The notes: generated by a model from the sequence alone, not told the origin. A stretch of DNA of 36,847 bases from Kiritimatiellia bacterium (GCA_028718445.1 JAQULY010000002.1:1-36847), one strand, 5' to 3'; shown: positions 28,176 through 35,968, numbered from the stretch's first letter. Numbers and translations: made by a program.

Positions 28176-28253
28176 GGCGAACGCTGAGCGTGACCCTCGG
28201 TTCAGCCGGCGTCCTCGCCGGGTGAACCGTAGTGGTCCACGCTCTTGTTCTGC
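28176..28253 (-). other. attC site E (R'' GCAGAAC / R' GTTCGCC)
   Basis: GAGCGTGGACCACTACGGTTCACCCGGC / GCCGGCTGAACCGAGGGTCACGCTC hairpin. Confidence 0.9.
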
Positions 28254-28259
28254 CGTGCT

Positions 28260-28553
28260 TCAGTCCGTCCAGTCGCCCCATTCCCTATGATCGTCATATT
28301 CCGTATGTGTCGTATTGTCCGTGTGGTGAGGACTTTCGCTGTACTCGTGGTGCTCTTCGTATGGTACATCCGTGTGATCGCTATGCTCATCCCAGCCGTG
28401 CGGCGATAACGCCCTGATTCGCGGACAGCGCGCGAGAGCACGCCGAACATGCCGGTTCCCGATCCGGCTGAAGTCAACGGTAACACCCAAGCCGGGTAGT
28501 TTCGCAAGGCCTACAAGACGGTCACACTCGGCTCGTGTCTGTCTAGGTCTCAT
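28260..28553 (-). CDS. Candidate RiPP precursor peptide rich in aromatic-X-Asp/Glu tripeptides
   Basis: 97 aa; ATG overlaps the end of the rSAM gene by 11 bp; C-terminal HGWDEHSDHTDVPYEEHHEYSESPHHTDNTTHTEYDDHREWGDWTD. Confidence 0.7.
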   Translation of the reverse strand: MRPRQTRAECDRLVGLAKLPGLGVTVDFSRIGNRHVRRALARCPRIRALSPHGWDEHSDHTDVPYEEHHEYSESPHHTDNTTHTEYDDHREWGDWTD

Positions 28554-29652
28554 TCCCTACCTCCGCGTTTCTTAGTTCCTTTTGCAGTACTGCCCGTACG
28601 TGAGTGAATAACCGATGATACATGGGGCAGTACGGATCCTTGCCCAAGGCATCACCAGCCGTCCATGCGTTGTGCAGACACCCGCCTTTGCATTGGTCGC
28701 TGACCACGCAATCGCTGCATTCGAGGATGTTCTTCGCGTTGCGTCCCAGGAGGCGCTGGTGAACCGAAGAGCCGTAGGCGTCAGTGACGCCATTCGGCGT
28801 GTTTACGTTGCCCATCCACATAGACTTCACGCCGTCGAATCTCCCACAGGGATAGATATCCCCCAATGGTCCTACCGATACGTACCGCTCCCTGCAATTC
28901 CCCGCGTGGTTGCATCCGACTGAACATCCACTGGCCACGCTCCCAATGAAGTCGACAAACGGATCAACCGACACCATCGAGTCGCTCTGCATCCAGTAGT
29001 TGAAAAGGTCGTGAAGCGCTGCGGCAGCCTCGGTAGGATCGATGTCGTATTCGCCATGTCTTGCACGTCCACTTCGAATCAACGGATTTACCTTGAAACC
29101 GATACGTTCCTCATTGAAGAACTGCAGCACTTGCTTCATATCAGCGATGTTAGCTTTGGACAGTACGACGATAACGCCACCGCCAAGATGTCGCGTCCTG
29201 CTATTCCGCTCGCGCGTCATCCTGATTGCGCGCAGCGTGTCATTGAATGAGCTCGCCCCAGTCGCGTACGGTCGAGTGCGATCATTGATACGTTGAGGAC
29301 CGTCAAGGCTGAAGCCAAGCCGGAAATCGTCAACGTCGCTCACAAAATCGAGGAAGTCCGGGCCGAGGAGGGTGCCGTTCGTCTGAATCGCGTTGGTCAC
29401 GTGATAGCCGCGCTTCTTCAGGCTGGCGGTTATGTCGGCGACGAATTCAAAGAACGCGATGCCGCAAAGGAGCGGTTCGCCCCCATGCCAAATAAAGTGG
29501 GCACGGTGGTCATGCGAGTGGCGAGCGAAGCCTTCCATGACGTTGAGTGCAGTGCGTTCATCCATACGCCCCCGCTCGGCGCCGGGCTCAATGTAGCAGT
29601 AGCCGCAGCGTAGATTGCAGTCGTGAGTCGGTTTGGCTATGACAGTGATCAT
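28543..29652 (-). CDS. Radical SAM/SPASM peptide maturase
   Basis: KPTHDCNLRCGYCYIEPG (CxxxCxxC), FIWHGGEPLLCG, QTNGTLL; SPASM-type C-terminus GCNHAGNCRERYVSVGPLGDIYPCGRF...CSDCVVSDQCKGGC. Confidence 0.93.
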   Translation of the reverse strand: MITVIAKPTHDCNLRCGYCYIEPGAERGRMDERTALNVMEGFARHSHDHRAHFIWHGGEPLLCGIAFFEFVADITASLKKRGYHVTNAIQTNGTLLGPDFLDFVSDVDDFRLGFSLDGPQRINDRTRPYATGASSFNDTLRAIRMTRERNSRTRHLGGGVIVVLSKANIADMKQVLQFFNEERIGFKVNPLIRSGRARHGEYDIDPTEAAAALHDLFNYWMQSDSMVSVDPFVDFIGSVASGCSVGCNHAGNCRERYVSVGPLGDIYPCGRFDGVKSMWMGNVNTPNGVTDAYGSSVHQRLLGRNAKNILECSDCVVSDQCKGGCLHNAWTAGDALGKDPYCPMYHRLFTHVRAVLQKELRNAEVGNET

Positions 29653-29668
29653 TGTGTCTCATTCGTGG

Positions 29669-29731
29669 GCAGAACGTTCACGGCGCACCAACGGCTCGAT
29701 CAGCGCCGTTCGGTGTCGCCGCTGGTTAGGA
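29669..29731 (-). other. attC site F (R'' TCCTAAC / R' GTTCTGC)
   Basis: GCGGCGACACCGAACGGC / GCCGTTGGTGCGCCGT hairpin. Confidence 0.88.
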
Positions 29732-29914
29732 TTTCTTCTCTCTTATTGTAAACACAAAGGCAAGCAGACCAAAACAAATTGACAAAAGCAATGAACCCAA
29801 ACAAATCATATACCCACCTTCTTGTGCTGTCGGGGCATATGTCGTTGCCGATGCCAACACATAGATAATGGTCATAAATAACCATAAAACGCCAAATGTG
29901 TTTCGTGTTGTCAT
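29726..29914 (-). CDS. Small two-TM membrane protein (cassette)
   Basis: MTTRNTFGVLWLFMTIIYVLASATTYAPTAQEGGYMICLGSLLLSICFGLLAFVFTIREKKS. Confidence 0.65.
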   Translation of the reverse strand: MTTRNTFGVLWLFMTIIYVLASATTYAPTAQEGGYMICLGSLLLSICFGLLAFVFTIREKKS

Positions 29915-29922
29915 TGTTCTAC

Positions 29923-29992
29923 TCCTAACGTCACGCCTCAGTTTCGGTTTTGCCGCCGCGGCAAAACCGTAAACTGGAGGCGCTGGTTCGCA
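29923..29992 (-). other. attC site G (R'' TGCGAAC / R' GTTAGGA)
   Basis: GCGCCTCCAGTTTACGGTTTTGCCGC / CGGCAAAACCGAAACTGAGGCG hairpin. Confidence 0.92.
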
Positions 29993-30237
29993 GTTTCTCT
30001 TCCTCCGTCCTTCTCAGGCTCATTGAGCCAAGGCTCCAGTGTTGCCCGATTCCTTGCCACAAATGACTGATCGACTTCCCTGATCGCCGCTGAATAGCCA
30101 GAGGCCACGTAGTAGCTTCCGCAGTCAACGCACTGCATCAGGAGTTCCTGGGTTTCTCCCAGTGTGCCCAAGTGCTTGATGGAAGCAGCTCCGTAGTTGA
30201 TGCGGTTGTCCTTCGTTCTGCAATTCCTGCAGCTCAT
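29938..30237 (-). CDS. Small zinc-ribbon-like cassette protein (CxxC...CxxC)
   Basis: MSCRNCRTKDNRI...LMQCVDCGSYYVASGYSA; C-terminus encoded by attC G. Confidence 0.65.
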   Translation of the reverse strand: MSCRNCRTKDNRINYGAASIKHLGTLGETQELLMQCVDCGSYYVASGYSAAIREVDQSFVARNRATLEPWLNEPEKDGGRETANQRLQFTVLPRRQNRN

Positions 30238-30250
30238 GCTCTGTTCCTGC

Positions 30251-30313
30251 TGCGAACGTTACGCCTCTCTCTGAGCGAGCTTGCGAGCGATAGAGTGAAG
30301 GCGGTTGTTCGCA
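30251..30313 (-). other. attC site H (R'' TGCGAAC / R' GTTCGCA)
   Basis: CCGCCT...AGGCG arms; ATCGCTCGC / GCTCGCTC inner arms. Confidence 0.87.
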
Positions 30314-30316
30314 CTT

Positions 30317-30910
30317 TTATAGTCTAAATCGATATAGAAATACTTTGTTTTGGGTTTCATTGGCAATAAGCAAAAGAAAGCTGTCGTCCCCGGTTTTATA
30401 GATATGAACGGGCTCAATATCATAACCTCGTGCCTGATCGATAATCTTTTGTTCTAGGGAGTCGGTTCGCTTTGGGTCTATTTCATAGGGCTTAAATTCT
30501 CGGTTAGCTAAGACCTTATTAAAGTCCAAGGGATCAATTGAGAAAACAATGATCTCATAGCCACCAGCCATAGCGACATAGCCATGATCGTCAATGATCT
30601 TCACGCTCTCAGGAATGGGATCAAGAAGAAGCCGTTCGAACCTACCTGCTCCAGTATAAGTATAGTGTGTGCTAACACCAAGGTGGATCGACCAAGCTGT
30701 AATGCCGATAACGATTAGTGCATATCTGACCCACTCTGGACATCTACAAACCTTCAAGAGGAACCACAGCACCAGTGTACAGACAGCAGCTTGGATGAAA
30801 AAAACTGGAGCCGCAAAAAATGCAAAACCAGGGTCAAAGAGACTGTAGACTGCTCCTGGTACGCAGCACAAGGCGATGAGGATAAGTAACTTTTTGAATT
30901 TTGTTTTCAT
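30317..30910 (-). CDS. Hypothetical membrane protein (cassette), AT-rich
   Basis: MKTKFKKLLILIALCCVPGAVYSLF..., several TM segments. Confidence 0.7.
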   Translation of the reverse strand: MKTKFKKLLILIALCCVPGAVYSLFDPGFAFFAAPVFFIQAAVCTLVLWFLLKVCRCPEWVRYALIVIGITAWSIHLGVSTHYTYTGAGRFERLLLDPIPESVKIIDDHGYVAMAGGYEIIVFSIDPLDFNKVLANREFKPYEIDPKRTDSLEQKIIDQARGYDIEPVHIYKTGDDSFLLLIANETQNKVFLYRFRL

Positions 30911-30919
30911 TATATTTGT

Positions 30920-30982
30920 TGCGAACGCGAGAATTATGGTTTTGGCGCGTAGCGACAAATACCGTGCATTTTCTGGTTGGCA
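30920..30982 (-). other. attC site I (R'' TGCCAAC / R' GTTCGCA)
   Basis: GGTATTTGTCGC / GCGCCAAAACC and ATTTTC / GAGAAT arms. Confidence 0.75.
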
Positions 30983-30986
30983 GATC

Positions 30987-31235
30987 CTATTTCATCTTGC
31001 CCACCGCATCAATGACTGCGAACACCCATCCGGCTCCGAGCAACACGACAAATCCGCTGAACAAGACGACCAGCGACCAGAAAACGGCTGGGTTCTGATC
31101 TCTTCGGCACACCCGTGTGGAGTCGGTGTGCCGGATTGCTCCGGTCGTGACCCCTTGGATCACTGTCTTGCCCAGGAACCATCCCAGCCCTCCGGTAACG
31201 GCTGTGACCACAATTAATCTGATGATCTGTATCAT
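30987..31235 (-). CDS. Small two-TM membrane protein (cassette)
   Basis: MIQIIRLIVVTAVTGGLGWFLGKTVIQ...FWSLVVLFSGFVVLLGAGWVFAVI. Confidence 0.65.
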   Translation of the reverse strand: MIQIIRLIVVTAVTGGLGWFLGKTVIQGVTTGAIRHTDSTRVCRRDQNPAVFWSLVVLFSGFVVLLGAGWVFAVIDAVGKMK

Positions 31236-31248
31236 CTCATCTGTTCTT

Positions 31249-31255
31249 GTTCGAA
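31249..31255 (-). other. R'' box TTCGAAC (partner of R' GTTCGAA at 32250-32256); matching R' on the other side not found
   Basis: Abuts the stop of the 31257 gene. Confidence 0.6.
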
Positions 31256-31256
31256 A

Positions 31257-32249
31257 TCATAGTCTTATCTCAATGTGAATGTCGTCATCTTCGTCACGCT
31301 TCTGCTGATCGTCCTCCGTTGGGGAACGGTATGACAGAGGAACACGGGGGCGTTGTAGGGTCAGGAGCATGAGCGAGGTCGCGTAGACTCGGGTTTCATC
31401 TGCACTCATGCCCTTGATCTCCGGCATGTCGGGAACACCCATACTTTCGGGTGTCCACCAGCCGAGAGTCTTCCTCTGGACCTGCCTCTCCACAAGATCA
31501 GGATAGAATCGACGGTTCCATTCCTGCCAGTCTTTCCCCCCGACCTGATATAGGGCCAAGGAAAGAACGAAAGCCGTCTGTAGGGGTGTTGTCCCGTGAC
31601 GCCAGTTCGCCGGGTCTTGACGCCGAAGGCGCTCAAGATACGGCGCGAACTGCTCGCCGCCCACAGTCCACATCATCAGGAGCAATTGGGCCGCCTGACC
31701 GAGGAGAGTGCCATCGGCTTGTGCAGCATAGGTGGTCGTCAACTCGGAAAGCATCCGCTTTCCGGCGGCTGGGTCTGCGCCGGAGAGATAGAGGGCGTGC
31801 GCCGCGAAGATATTCCATGAAGATGGCGATCCTGTATCCAGCAATGCGTTCTCCTTGCGCACTGCATCAAGCAATATCGGAAGCCCTGTAAGACCGTAGG
31901 CCTCCGCAAGACACCATGTCAGCAGAGATCGATCAACCGGGGAGAGGTGGCTAGATTCTTGTGTTGCGCCAAGAAGTGCGCGAAGTCCGTTCTCGACGGT
32001 CTTGCCATAGTCGTTTGACGCTGGAGTCTCCCCGTGGGCTAGAAAGGCAAGCGTTGCTAGGCTCGTCAGAGCCATGCGGCGGTCATCGGTTCCCCAGTAT
32101 CCGTCAGCGCGCTGCGCGCGGGCGAGCCACGACAGACCTCTGCTTGAAGCCGACCATGTGCGGACAGTGCCTTCGGGAATTGGCATCCTATCAGATGTAC
32201 AGGACGAAGCGAGCGTGGCAATGATTAGGATTGGCAGTATCGTCTTCAT
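31257..32249 (-). CDS. Lipoprotein with prenyltransferase/squalene-oxidase-like (alpha/alpha) repeats
   Basis: Lipobox MKTILPILIIATLASSC; GLSWLARAQRADGYWGTDDRRMALTSLATLAFLAHG repeat style. Confidence 0.7.
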   Translation of the reverse strand: MKTILPILIIATLASSCTSDRMPIPEGTVRTWSASSRGLSWLARAQRADGYWGTDDRRMALTSLATLAFLAHGETPASNDYGKTVENGLRALLGATQESSHLSPVDRSLLTWCLAEAYGLTGLPILLDAVRKENALLDTGSPSSWNIFAAHALYLSGADPAAGKRMLSELTTTYAAQADGTLLGQAAQLLLMMWTVGGEQFAPYLERLRRQDPANWRHGTTPLQTAFVLSLALYQVGGKDWQEWNRRFYPDLVERQVQRKTLGWWTPESMGVPDMPEIKGMSADETRVYATSLMLLTLQRPRVPLSYRSPTEDDQQKRDEDDDIHIEIRL

Positions 32250-32292
32250 TTCGAACGGGTGGGCGCCGGACGAAGTCAGCTCATTGTTGGCT
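32250..32292 (-). other. Short attC-like site K (R'' AGCCAAC / R' GTTCGAA)
   Basis: Boxes present and adjacent to flanking genes; inner pairing weak, 43 bp. Confidence 0.5.
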
Positions 32293-32296
32293 TTCC

Positions 32297-33415
32297 TCAT
32301 TCTCCTTCAAGTGCGTTGACTCTTGTGAACGGCCAGTAGATGCGTGTTGCTCTGCCGATGATGTTCTTTTCCGGTACGGCACCCCAGTATCGACTGTCAC
32401 GACTGTTTTCGGTGTTGTCGCCAAGGACGAAGTACTCCTCGTGCCCCAGTGTTATCTCATCAGTGGGCTTCGACAGAAGACCACCGATAGAGGCAACGTG
32501 AACTGCAAGCTGGAATCCGGCGTAGCCGCCGGATAAGCTCGAGATGGTGTTGAATATCTCCGGCACGGTCACTTTCCGATCGTTCACGATCAGGAATGGT
32601 GGCTCGATCCTGATGCGCTCACCAGGAAGCCCGGCGACACGCTTGATGTAGAACGTATTGGGGGGAAGGCTTTCTATTCCGTCAGTACGGAAAACAACGA
32701 TGTCGCCTCGCTTCGGTTTGCTGAAGCGATACGATAGTCGTTCGACAAACAAGTGGTCTCCGGCGACCACTACACCCGACCAAAGTCTCTCCCCGGCGGA
32801 TACATGCTCCCCGGGTTGCTTAGTTGGCCGCGCGAAGCGCGGCAACTCATGTTGCTGGGAGCCGATCGCGTACACCCAGCGGAATGGCGTGTCCTGTGAG
32901 GGACGGGGCGCGGACAGCACACCGCTGGAACAGGCCTCAACCTCGACATACCGCTGGCCAGAAACAAGCCACTGAACCATGCCTGGCTTCTCTGAGGAAT
33001 CCGCGGGCACAGCGTGCCCGTGGATTCCGAAGATCGTTGGCTGCATTGCGCCATTCGGAACCTTGAACGGGTGAACGAACTGGCGCACAAGAAGACTCAA
33101 GCCGTTGTTCAGAACGACGGCCAAGACGATGACGGCAAGCCAGCCGAGAACCCCGATCCGTCGGACGGGTCGGTACGACTGTTTGAGCATCACCAACCAC
33201 AGAACCACGCTCGCGAGACCGAAGGCCACGCCGAGGATAAACGGGACAATGCCCGGCGTCGCGACAAGCAGAAGTGCGACAACGCCGCAGGCGAAGAGGC
33301 CGAAGTACCACTTCAGACCGGCGGCACACCTGCCGGAAAGAAGATGCGCGGAGCCGTGGAGCAGGAAGCCCAGCACCACGCCAACCCACTTGCGATATGG
33401 CGGTTTCTCGTTCAT
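32297..33415 (-). CDS. Signal peptidase I (LepB/S26A) homologue, nucleophile Ser replaced by Ala
   Basis: VPNGAMQPTIFG (box B), GDHLFVERLSYRF, PKRGDIVVFR, YIKRVAGLPGERI (Lys box), GDNTENSRDSRYWG; N-terminal TM bundle. Confidence 0.88.
   Translation of the reverse strand: MNEKPPYRKWVGVVLGFLLHGSAHLLSGRCAAGLKWYFGLFACGVVALLLVATPGIVPFILGVAFGLASVVLWLVMLKQSYRPVRRIGVLGWLAVIVLAVVLNNGLSLLVRQFVHPFKVPNGAMQPTIFGIHGHAVPADSSEKPGMVQWLVSGQRYVEVEACSSGVLSAPRPSQDTPFRWVYAIGSQQHELPRFARPTKQPGEHVSAGERLWSGVVVAGDHLFVERLSYRFSKPKRGDIVVFRTDGIESLPPNTFYIKRVAGLPGERIRIEPPFLIVNDRKVTVPEIFNTISSLSGGYAGFQLAVHVASIGGLLSKPTDEITLGHEEYFVLGDNTENSRDSRYWGAVPEKNIIGRATRIYWPFTRVNALEGE
32822..32847. repeat. In-frame palindrome within lepB homologue (AGTTGGCCGCGC-GAA-GCGCGGCAACT)
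   Basis: Direct reading; one bulged G. Confidence 0.85.
32996..33028. repeat. In-frame palindrome within lepB homologue (GGAATCCGCGGGCAC-AGC-GTGCCCGTGGATTCC)
   Basis: Direct reading; 15-bp arms with one mismatch. Confidence 0.88.
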
Positions 33416-33429
33416 CAAATGGAGCCATC

Positions 33430-33792
33430 AACATCTCAATATGCGTCAAACATAGCAGCAACAATAGCAGGTTGTGGGTGGGATAAGCGTCAAAGGGTGC
33501 GTTGATTTCCAGTGAGTAACGAGGCGGGGTTGGTGCATATCAGGAGTGCTATGGGGATCTGCTATGCGACAACGGCGTACCGGGTGGGCGCCGGTGGGTC
33601 TCGGATTGCGCGGTAATGAGAGGCTCCTTGGTGGTGAGGATAGGACCGGAAGATGTGAGGGTCAAGATGGAAAACGGCGCCATCGCCCGATGGGCTACGG
33701 CGCGGAAGGGCGGGCAGGGAGTAGGACGGCTTGGCCGGTATCGCAATGTCATCGGGCCGGCTTGCCCAACTGACGTTTCGCGGCGCCTTGGG
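33430..33792. repeat. Direct repeat copy A (~360 bp; degenerate similarity continues to ~34010)
   Basis: Shares CATCTCAATATGCGTCA ... ACTGACGTTTCGCGGCGCCTT with copy B; roughly 90-95% identity by eye. Confidence 0.95.
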
Positions 33793-34007
33793 GATGAAGG
33801 GAAGTGGCGGGGCAGATAGAGGGCAGGAGTCCGAATGGGGTGGCGTGACGGTGGATGACGGCTATTTGTTAGCTTCAGGGCTGACCCTGACGACCCTCGT
33901 GCCGTACTAGGCCGGCATCGAGGGCAAGGGGACGAAGGGGCAGAGATGGTTGATCGACGAAGAGGACACAGGGGGCCATTTTGGGAACGGAGGGGCTGTT
34001 GGGGGCG

Positions 34008-34709
34008 TTAGCGGGAGTTTGCAGGGATGACCACTTGATGAGTGACCCCGCCGCCAACGCCTGGCCCCCGATATCCGATTGACACCTCACCGGTATTTCC
34101 ATTCTTCACTTTCTGCACCAGCTGCAGAGCCCAGTCTGGATACGGTGGATCTCCTCGACTACCAGGGCGGCAACCTACTGACACAAGGTATGCCGCCATC
34201 TCTCTATTATCACGCATAACCATATAATCAAGAGGTGTTCTGCGGAAATAATCTTCTCGGCTAATATCGACCCCACATGCCAGAGCGAACTCAATAATCG
34301 CAAGCGCCTTTTGTTGAGTCTGTGGAGACGATATCATGGAAGCCCAATCAATTAGTCCGCGACCACAGTCATCTACAGCATCAACCCTAGCACCATGCTT
34401 GTGGAGCGTCGCCACGCATTCAGGTGTAACAGCCTTTAGTATTGGAGTGCTTCCGTGGCCATTTCTGATCTCAATGTCGGCGCCCTGCGCGATCAGGAAA
34501 ACCATTGTCTCTTCATCGCCATGCAACGCGACCCAATGCAAGGCTGTATCGCCAAATTTGCCCCTAGCGTTCACGTCGTCACCACGCTTCACCAGTGCAC
34601 GTACCTTTTCTGCGTCGCCACGACACGCCGCATCAACCAGTTCCGTTTCGGGCCTACCACAGCCCACCGTCACAAGCACCATCACATTCAGTAGCAGCAA
34701 TCTCATCAT
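34008..34709 (-). CDS. Ankyrin-repeat lipoprotein
   Basis: MRLLLLNVMVLVTVGCGRPE lipobox; ACRGDAEKVRALVKRGDDVNARGKFGDTALHWVALHGDEETMVFLIAQGADIEIRNGHGSTPILKA. Confidence 0.88.
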   Translation of the reverse strand: MMRLLLLNVMVLVTVGCGRPETELVDAACRGDAEKVRALVKRGDDVNARGKFGDTALHWVALHGDEETMVFLIAQGADIEIRNGHGSTPILKAVTPECVATLHKHGARVDAVDDCGRGLIDWASMISSPQTQQKALAIIEFALACGVDISREDYFRRTPLDYMVMRDNREMAAYLVSVGCRPGSRGDPPYPDWALQLVQKVKNGNTGEVSIGYRGPGVGGGVTHQVVIPANSR

Positions 34710-34753
34710 CGTCCACCACGCGGTCCCACCATTGTCTCTCTGTCCCGCCACCT

Positions 34754-34824
34754 TCCCCTCTGCGCTCTCCGTCAACTCTTTCCAGGTCGCGGGCAAGTTG
34801 TACGTGAGGAGCGCCATGTTGGGA
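34754..34824 (-). other. Degenerate attC-like site (R'' TCCCAAC; R' GTT lost)
   Basis: Aligns with attC M: TCCCAACATGGCGCTCCTCACGTACAACTTGCCCGCG... vs GCCCAACAACACGCTACTCACCTACACCTTGCCGCGG... Confidence 0.55.
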
Positions 34825-34827
34825 CTC

Positions 34828-35388
34828 CTATTTGTATCCTCCGGCTTTCAGGCAGAAGAATGCCTTGGTCGTCTGATTGCTGCACAATGGATTCGTTTCG
34901 AAGGAGACGTGCAGTTGGTACTTCTCTCCTGTTTCTGGCGTAAAGAGGGTGCCCGACGGGGCACCCGTCTTCTTGTCAAAGACGAGGTAGTAATAGGAGA
35001 CCCAAGTATCTCCACCTCCATACGCGCACGTCCAAGGGGCAATGTTCGTCCGGATGTTCCAGACGGTTTGTCCTTTGGAATCCGTGAGCTGCGCAGAAAT
35101 CACAGAGTCGTCCAAGAACGGCAATCTCTCGGAACCTTGCGCTGAAAGGTAAAGAGCATAGTCATCTTTGCAGGGTGGAACGTTGGAACATGTGTAGGTC
35201 CTGTCAAAATTGGACGAGATGGGGAAGGTGTCGAATGTCAAAGCAACGCCATCGATCCCCAGAAGAGGTCCTTTGACAAATTGGATCGTCCCATCTCCAT
35301 GATAGCGGGAGACTTCCTTCTGAAGATCACACGACATGAGGCAGCACGTCGAAGCGAGGACGAAAAGTGTTTTCGCGGTCCATTTCAT
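34828..35388 (-). CDS. Hypothetical lipoprotein (cassette)
   Basis: MKWTAKTLFVLASTCCLMSCDLQ lipobox. Confidence 0.7.
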   Translation of the reverse strand: MKWTAKTLFVLASTCCLMSCDLQKEVSRYHGDGTIQFVKGPLLGIDGVALTFDTFPISSNFDRTYTCSNVPPCKDDYALYLSAQGSERLPFLDDSVISAQLTDSKGQTVWNIRTNIAPWTCAYGGGDTWVSYYYLVFDKKTGAPSGTLFTPETGEKYQLHVSFETNPLCSNQTTKAFFCLKAGGYK

Positions 35389-35401
35389 TATCTCTATTGT
35401 C

Positions 35402-35760
35402 CCATCTCAATATGCGTCACAAATAGCAGTGAAGATAGCAGGACGTGGGTGGGATAAGCGTCAAAGGGGGTGTTGATTTTCAGTGAGTTACGAGGCGGGG
35501 TTGGTGCATATCAGGAGTGCTATGGGGATCTGCTATGCGACAACGGCGTACTGGGTGGGCGCCGGCGGGTCTTGGATTGCGTGGTAATGAGAGGCTCCTT
35601 GGTGGTGAGGATAGAACCGGAAGATGTGAGGGTCAAGATGGAAAACGCCGCCATCGCCCGATGGGCTACGGCGTGGAAGGGCGGGCGGGGATTAGGACGG
35701 CTAGGCCGGTATCGCAATGTCATCGGGCCGGCTTGCGCAACTGACGTTTCGCGGCGCCTT
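35402..35760. repeat. Direct repeat copy B (~360 bp; degenerate similarity continues to ~35875)
   Basis: See copy A. Confidence 0.95.
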
Positions 35761-35942
35761 TGGGGGTGGAGAGAAGGGGAGCGGGAATGGGGTGGAGCGA
35801 AAGGAAGGTGTCCCCGCCACCTAAGGGGTCGAAGGCGGAACAGGGGGCATTTTGGGAACGGAGGGGGCGTTCACGTCGCTATTTGCTATTTTCAGGGACG
35901 ACCCCGACGCCCCGAGGTTACGAGGTCGCGTGCATGGGCCTT

Positions 35943-35949
35943 GTTGTGC
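35943..35949 (-). other. R'' box GCACAAC (partner of R' GTTGTGC at 36300-36306)
   Basis: + strand GTTGTGC at 35943; exact reverse complement of the cassette's R'. Confidence 0.65.
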
Positions 35950-35968
35950 TTCTCTGCCTTCTTTCATC

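Noticed and set aside
28202-28507. Alternative-frame ORF over the candidate precursor
   Set aside because: Continues through attC E, is not coupled to the rSAM gene, and lacks the periodic motif pattern of the 28260..28553 frame.
31193-31255. Full attC between the 31257 and 30987 genes (63 bp with CGGTAAC)
   Set aside because: R'' TTCGAAC is convincing, but CGGTAAC does not match the expected partner (TGCCAAC) and lies inside the small membrane-protein ORF; only the R'' is reported.
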